19,424 nt of DNA from Methanobacteriota archaeon (GTDB lineage Archaea > Thermoplasmatota > Poseidoniia > Poseidoniales > Thalassarchaeaceae). This document shows positions 15,445 to 19,424 of this stretch, piece after piece; position 1 is the stretch's first letter, and each line of letters opens with the position of its first letter. The stretch spans positions 1-19,424 of the forward strand of contig PATZ01000011.1 of the NCBI GenBank assembly GCA_002712575.1, written 5' to 3'. A program made the translations under genes and the position numbers. The notes under the pieces are model-generated. The model ran no database searches. It was not told the DNA's origin and saw nothing but the letters and a program-made list of their open reading frames with translations.

Positions 15445-16479
15445 GTGATAGTGAAAAAAATCGATAGAAGAATCGATATTTTGCTTAAAGGTACTTCTAG
15501 ATCGTTTTATTTGACATTAAATTTTCTCCCGAAGAAAATTCGTAAACAAATAGGCCTACTTTATTTATTAGCGAGGCTTTCTGATACAATTGCTGACTCG
15601 AAAATGGGAGAAAAGGATATCCTCATTCGTTTAATTGGTCAATATAATGATAGAGTGCAAAAAAGATCCGAAAAAATTCCTGACTTGATGGATTTATCTT
15701 TACTTCAAGAAAATTCTGCAGAACAGGAATTATTACAAAATGTAATATTACCAATAAAATATTTAGAAGAATCTGATATTTTTAGTGAAAGCGATAGAAG
15801 GAGAATTAGAGAATGTTTAGAAATTATAATTAGAGGACAGACACTTGATTTGGAAAGATTCAGTGCATCTTCCGACCAAGAAATAATAGCCTTGAATAAT
15901 GAAAATGAACTAGATGAATATACATACTCAGTTGCCGGTTCTGTTGGAGAATTCTGGACTCATATGGCCTTAGATTATCAATTTGAAGTAAATAATGAGA
16001 TATCTAATAGCTTATTTGAAAATGGCATTAGATTCGGTAAATCATTACAATTGATTAATATCCTTAGAGATATTCCTGAAGATATTGCGATGGGGCGATG
16101 TTACATACCAATGGAAAAGTTATTAGAATATGATTTGAAACCAAAGGATTTGTTGGATTCAAATAATATGGATAAATTTAGGCCTCTTTTTGATTCATAT
16201 ATCTTAGAGGCATATGATCACCTAAATTGTGCAATTAAATGGGTTAATTTATTACCTAAAAATCAGTATAGGTTAAGATTTTCATGTATTCTCCCAATAC
16301 TAATAGGACAAAGTACTCTGAAAATGTTAAGCAAGAATAATGTTCTAGATAATAAAAATAGGATAAAGGTATCTAGAAAGGAAATTAAATCTATATTTAG
16401 AAAGTCATTATTTGCTTCACTAACAAAAAATAGAACTTCAAAACTGATTAGACAAGATGATGTATTTTTTATAAAATGA
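15445..16479 (+). CDS. Squalene/phytoene synthase family protein, squalene-synthase-like
   Basis: This is a trans-prenyl head-to-head synthase of 344 residues that would join two farnesyl or two geranylgeranyl diphosphates. The all-helical fold is shown by the first Asp-rich motif DTIAD (47-51) in YLLARLSDTIADS, and by the second, DIPED (209-213), in LQLINILRDIPEDIAMGRCY. GTSRSFYLTLNFLP (16-29) matches the N-terminal diphosphate-binding region. The YLLARxSDTIAD wording and the C-terminal FSCILPILIGQSTLKML (279-295) look more like bacterial squalene synthases than phytoene synthases, so I favour squalene or a related C30 product. The start is GTG, 13 bases after sucD, so it is probably cotranscribed. 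The basic, Lys- and Ser-rich tail after residue 300 is not well conserved in the family. The adjacent paralogue suggests that the two have split their substrates. Confidence 0.88.
   Translation: MIVKKIDRRIDILLKGTSRSFYLTLNFLPKKIRKQIGLLYLLARLSDTIADSKMGEKDILIRLIGQYNDRVQKRSEKIPDLMDLSLLQENSAEQELLQNVILPIKYLEESDIFSESDRRRIRECLEIIIRGQTLDLERFSASSDQEIIALNNENELDEYTYSVAGSVGEFWTHMALDYQFEVNNEISNSLFENGIRFGKSLQLINILRDIPEDIAMGRCYIPMEKLLEYDLKPKDLLDSNNMDKFRPLFDSYILEAYDHLNCAIKWVNLLPKNQYRLRFSCILPILIGQSTLKMLSKNNVLDNKNRIKVSRKEIKSIFRKSLFASLTKNRTSKLIRQDDVFFIK
16467..16477 (+). promoter_or_regulatory. Possible TATA box for the second prenyl synthase
   Basis: TTTTATAAAAT sits across the end of the preceding gene. Transcription would start near 16498, a few bases before an in-frame GTG at 16504 and about 39 bases before the ATG at 16537. 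This makes the second synthase potentially independent of the sucCD transcript. Confidence 0.4.
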
Positions 16480-16536
16480 TGATATTTTTTGGCACACCTC
16501 ATAGTGAACTTCAAGAAAGCATGGTTCTCGCTCAAC

Positions 16537-17802
16537 ATGAAAACTATGAGCGAAGAGCAGATTTCAGATTTCGTCTTCGAACAAAATTTTCAAGATAATG
16601 ATAGTATTTCATTGGTGGATTCAGAAAAAGAAAATACAGTAAAAAGAATTCAATTGGTTCGGTCAGCAGTAAAAATGACAAAAGATGCTACACGGGCGAT
16701 TAGTATAACAGCGCTTGAAACTATTCGAGAAGGTGCTATCTTCATGGGAGTTATTGGCTCAAGAGGAGAGTTAACAAATCCGTTCAGATATATAGATGCC
16801 CCAATATGGGAAGAAAGACAAGTTCCCTCTCATATGATTTCTACAGCATATGATTATTGTGAAGAGTTGACTCGTAGAGAAGCAGGAAATTTCTATCATT
16901 CGTTTAAATATTTGCCAGATTATGAAAGAAAGGCTATTTGTGCTTATTATGCATTTTGCAGAAGAGCAGATGATATAGCAGACGGTGATTTTGTCGATAT
17001 TTTTCCAGGAGGTTCGTCCGACGATCCAGAATCAATAGAATACAGAGATAACATACTAAACTTGAGTAATGGAAATACTGTTTTAGACAGAGTGTCATAT
17101 AATGAAAAAATGTCTCAACTATTTTACTACAGAAAGAAATTATCTACAGCATATGAAGATGTAACCTCTACAGATCCTATTTTTATGGCAATAAAAGATA
17201 CTGTTAATAATTTTGGCATACCAAAACAACTACTTGACGACATGGTTAGTGGGATGGAAGATGATTTCCATAGTAATAGATATGATACATTCGAGGATCT
17301 TTATGCCTATTGTTACAGAGTCGCCTCTACAGTCGGATTAGTATGTATTGAGATTTATGGCTATGATAATATCAAAGCAAAGGAATATGCGGAGTCTTGG
17401 GGTATTTTCATGCAACTTGTAAATATCTTAAGAGATGTCAAAGAAGATGCAGAAAGAAATAGAATATACTTACCACTAGAAGATCTAAGAAGATATGGAA
17501 TCACAGAAGAAGATATACTAAATAATAATGAAATTAATAAGCATCCGGGTTGGAAACCATTTGTAGAAAGTTATATTCAAAGAGCCAATGAATATAGAGA
17601 TAAAGCTTTCAAATTATTGCCCTTACTCGATAAATCATCTAGATATTCACCAGCAGCTATGGCAGCATTCTACAGTTCAATACTGAAGAAGATTAAGAAA
17701 AATGATGGTGATGTGTTTTCAGAAAGAATTCAATTATCTAAGACTGAAAAAATTCTACTTGCAGGGTACGTCTACATAAGGTATAGATTCTTAGCAGTAT
17801 GA
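16537..17802 (+). CDS. crtB: Phytoene synthase-like protein with N-terminal extension
   Basis: This is predicted to condense two geranylgeranyl diphosphates to phytoene, the first step to carotenoids and retinal. It has 421 residues from the ATG at 16537. The catalytic domain starts near residue 96 (VPSHMISTAYDYCEEL) and has CRRADDIADG (141-150) and QLVNILRDVKEDAERNRIYL (293-312), which hold the two Asp-rich metal-binding motifs DDIAD and DVKED. ARG-type signatures near YAYCYRVASTVG (256-267) also fit the family. About 95 residues precede the catalytic domain and match nothing I know. They include an acidic start and a helical stretch around residues 35-70. The start is uncertain: TTG at 16489, GTG at 16504, ATG at 16537 and ATG at 16546 are all in frame, and none has a good SD. 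Dehydrosqualene or squalene synthase activity is an alternative. Confidence 0.87.
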   Translation: MKTMSEEQISDFVFEQNFQDNDSISLVDSEKENTVKRIQLVRSAVKMTKDATRAISITALETIREGAIFMGVIGSRGELTNPFRYIDAPIWEERQVPSHMISTAYDYCEELTRREAGNFYHSFKYLPDYERKAICAYYAFCRRADDIADGDFVDIFPGGSSDDPESIEYRDNILNLSNGNTVLDRVSYNEKMSQLFYYRKKLSTAYEDVTSTDPIFMAIKDTVNNFGIPKQLLDDMVSGMEDDFHSNRYDTFEDLYAYCYRVASTVGLVCIEIYGYDNIKAKEYAESWGIFMQLVNILRDVKEDAERNRIYLPLEDLRRYGITEEDILNNNEINKHPGWKPFVESYIQRANEYRDKAFKLLPLLDKSSRYSPAAMAAFYSSILKKIKKNDGDVFSERIQLSKTEKILLAGYVYIRYRFLAV

Positions 17803-17803
17803 T

Positions 17804-17813
17804 ATTATAAATT
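17804..17813 (+). promoter_or_regulatory. Possible TATA box for the ABCE1 gene
   Basis: ATTATAAATT lies directly after the crtB stop in the 63-base gap before ABCE1. A start about 26 bases downstream would leave a leader of about 30 bases carrying GGGGGA (17855-17860), 5 bases before the ATG at 17866. Confidence 0.45.
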
Positions 17814-17865
17814 AGAGTCTTTCTTAAATATAACAGATGTATGACATATTTAATGGGGGATAGTT

Positions 17866-19424
17866 ATGAGAGTAGCAGTACTATTAGAAGAGCGTTGTAA
17901 ACCTAATAGTCCGGCATTCAATTATTTACTAAAATATGCTGGTTCATGTGGTGCGGAATGTATTCAATTTGAAGAAAATAAGTTTCGAATCCTAGAAACT
18001 GCTTGTCCTGTCTGTTTTACTCGTGCTAAATTATGTCCAGGAGATGCTGTTAAAATAATAAATCTTCCAAAGGAGCTTGATGCTGACTTAACTCATCGAT
18101 ATGATGAAAATGGGTTTGGGTTGTTTCGATTACCAGCACCAAGAGAGGAACAAGTAATTGGCATTCTAGGTCCTAATGGCATGGGAAAATCTACAGCAAT
18201 AAATATCCTATCTGGTTCACTAAGGCCTAATCTTGGAGAGTGGGATCTTGAATTAAAAGAATGGGATGAAATAATTGAGTCATTTCCTAGAGGAGAATTA
18301 CGAGATTATCTAACTACAGTTGCAGAAGAAGGAGTTAAAATTGCTGTTAAACCACAGTATATAGATAAACTTCCAAAAATATTTCAGGGTAAAGTGAGTG
18401 AATTACTCGAACGAGTTGACGATAGAGGAGAGATTAAACAATATGCAGAACTTCTTGACATTGTAGGAGTATTAAATCGTACCTTGGACAAACTATCAGG
18501 AGGTGAGTTACAACGTGTTGCAATGGCCGCAACTCTACTCAAAGAGGCTGATGTGTATTTTTTTGATGAGCCTTCATCTTATCTTGATATTTATGAGAGA
18601 ATGAGGATTGTTAGAATTATTCAAGGATTGGTAGAAAGAGGAAAAAGAATATTAGTTGTTGAACATGATTTAGCAATACTTGACGTTATGTGTGATTTAT
18701 TACAAATTGTGTATGGAGAAAGAGCTGCATATGGTATTTTTACTCAACCTAGAAATACAAGAACTGCAATAAATGCTTACCTAGACGGTTACTTACCGGA
18801 AGAAAATGTTAGAATACGTGACAAACCAATACAGTTTCTTAGAGGAAGAGTACGGGGAGAAGAAGTTGGTGCACCAATCTTATCTTGGGGAGATATGGAG
18901 AAAAAAATAGGAAATTTTCACTTAAAAACAGGCGAAGGACAAGTAAGAAGTGCAGAAGTAGTTGGAGTAGTTGGCCCCAATGCTACTGGAAAAACAACCA
19001 TGGTAAAGATGATTGCTGGAGAATTTGAACCAGATTCTGGTTGGTGTACAATGGACGCAAAAATATCATATAAACAACAACACGTAAATACTGACTTTGA
19101 CGGAAATGTTCAGAATTGGCTTGATTCAGAACTGGGCATGAAGTGGAGAAGTGGAGAATTTCATACACAAGTAATAAGACCCCTGCAAGTTGACCAATTA
19201 TTAGAATTACAAGCTAAAAGACTATCAGGAGGAGAATTACAAGCTGTAAGTATAGCGATTTGTTTGGGCAAAGAAGCAGACTTATATTTGCTAGATGAAC
19301 CTAGTGCACACCTAGATGCTAATGCAAGAATGGAAACAGCTAAGGCCATAAGAAGGACTATGGAAAGTAATGAAAAAGCGGCACTTGTTATAGATCATGA
19401 TATTTATTTTATCGATATAGTTAG
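17866..19424 (+). CDS. abce1: ABCE1/Rli1 ribosome-recycling ATPase, Fe-S domain degenerate; cut by window edge
   Basis: The first 519 residues are present; about 70 more are expected beyond the right edge. ABCE1 splits ribosomes after termination. The twin ATPase core is intact. NBD1 has GPNGMGKST, Q-loop KPQYID, the helix-loop-helix insert, LSGGELQRV, FDEPSSYLD and VEHDLA. The hinge is YGIFTQPRNTRTAINAYLDG. NBD2 has GPNATGKTT, LSGGELQAV, LLDEPSAHLD and VIDHD. The N-terminal ferredoxin-like domain is odd. The canonical CPx2Cx3Cx3CP series reads Cys11, then Pro16, Tyr20 and Tyr24. The CxxCxxCxxxCP series reads Cys47, Cys50, Arg53, Cys57. Four of eight cluster ligands are therefore lost, while two new cysteines (28 and 32) appear. 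The domain otherwise keeps its length and leads correctly into INLPKEL. The reading frame is unbroken, so a sequencing error is unlikely. Confidence 0.95.
   Translation, partial: MRVAVLLEERCKPNSPAFNYLLKYAGSCGAECIQFEENKFRILETACPVCFTRAKLCPGDAVKIINLPKELDADLTHRYDENGFGLFRLPAPREEQVIGILGPNGMGKSTAINILSGSLRPNLGEWDLELKEWDEIIESFPRGELRDYLTTVAEEGVKIAVKPQYIDKLPKIFQGKVSELLERVDDRGEIKQYAELLDIVGVLNRTLDKLSGGELQRVAMAATLLKEADVYFFDEPSSYLDIYERMRIVRIIQGLVERGKRILVVEHDLAILDVMCDLLQIVYGERAAYGIFTQPRNTRTAINAYLDGYLPEENVRIRDKPIQFLRGRVRGEEVGAPILSWGDMEKKIGNFHLKTGEGQVRSAEVVGVVGPNATGKTTMVKMIAGEFEPDSGWCTMDAKISYKQQHVNTDFDGNVQNWLDSELGMKWRSGEFHTQVIRPLQVDQLLELQAKRLSGGELQAVSIAICLGKEADLYLLDEPSAHLDANARMETAKAIRRTMESNEKAALVIDHDIYFIDIV

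Noticed and set aside
17866..18060. Frameshift or sequencing error as the reason for missing ABCE1 cysteines
   Set aside because: The frame is continuous, spacing to the INLPKEL segment is right, and the flanking residues (RCKP, CPVC, LCPGDAV) remain aligned. Point substitutions fit better than indels.
18983..19349. Minus-strand open frames opposite ABCE1
   Set aside because: The plus strand carries an unbroken ABCE1 reading frame with NBD2 motifs through this whole stretch. The opposite frames are low-complexity shadows.
1..19424. tRNA or rRNA genes, CRISPR arrays, insertion sequences, attachment sites
   Set aside because: I found no cloverleaf-like or rRNA-like segments, no regularly spaced repeats, no transposase or integrase genes and no flanking inverted repeats. 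Genes are densely packed with only short spacers.

Overview
This is an AT-rich archaeal chromosome segment, most likely from an uncultivated marine euryarchaeon of the Thermoplasmatota (Marine Group II/III, Poseidoniales-like). This placement is inferred from gene content, not from a marker phylogeny. The archaeal markers are an archaeal-type tRNA-guanine transglycosylase with a PUA domain, an aconitase-X phosphomevalonate dehydratase, an archaeal-type triosephosphate isomerase and the ribosome-recycling ATPase ABCE1/Rli1. Several genes that appear to head transcription units lack an upstream Shine-Dalgarno (SD) sequence. Several internal operon genes have a good one. This mix is common in archaea.

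The layout is clean: every gene from 3 to 13201 is on the minus strand and every gene from 13303 to the end is on the plus strand. The two sets diverge from a 101-bp spacer. On the minus strand, in transcription order, are a sugar-1-phosphate nucleotidyltransferase, triosephosphate isomerase, a PPK2-type polyphosphate kinase, a SpoU/TrmH-type RNA methyltransferase, a fused aconitase-X protein, tRNA-guanine transglycosylase, and a tightly packed five-gene cassette. The cassette holds two ABC ATPases alternating with two ABC-2 permeases and ends in a lipocalin/CrtC-like protein. On the plus strand are sucC and sucD (succinyl-CoA synthetase), two different squalene/phytoene synthase family genes, and ABCE1, which runs off the right edge.

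Isoprenoid metabolism recurs. The fused aconitase X would act in the archaeal mevalonate pathway, the two head-to-head prenyl synthases would use its C15/C20 products, and the protein at the far left may have a carotenoid-hydratase-like fold. RNA and translation functions are the second theme: tRNA transglycosylase, a SPOUT methyltransferase and ABCE1.

The most surprising signals are within conserved proteins. ABCE1 has lost four of the eight cysteines that normally hold its two [4Fe-4S] clusters, although both ATPase domains look intact. The tRNA-guanine transglycosylase keeps both catalytic aspartates but has lost all three zinc-binding cysteines. It also carries what looks like an archaeosine-synthase-type core whose signature motif is ruined. 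One ABC permease has a roughly 250-residue, Asp-rich external loop with EF-hand/Excalibur-like calcium-binding stretches.
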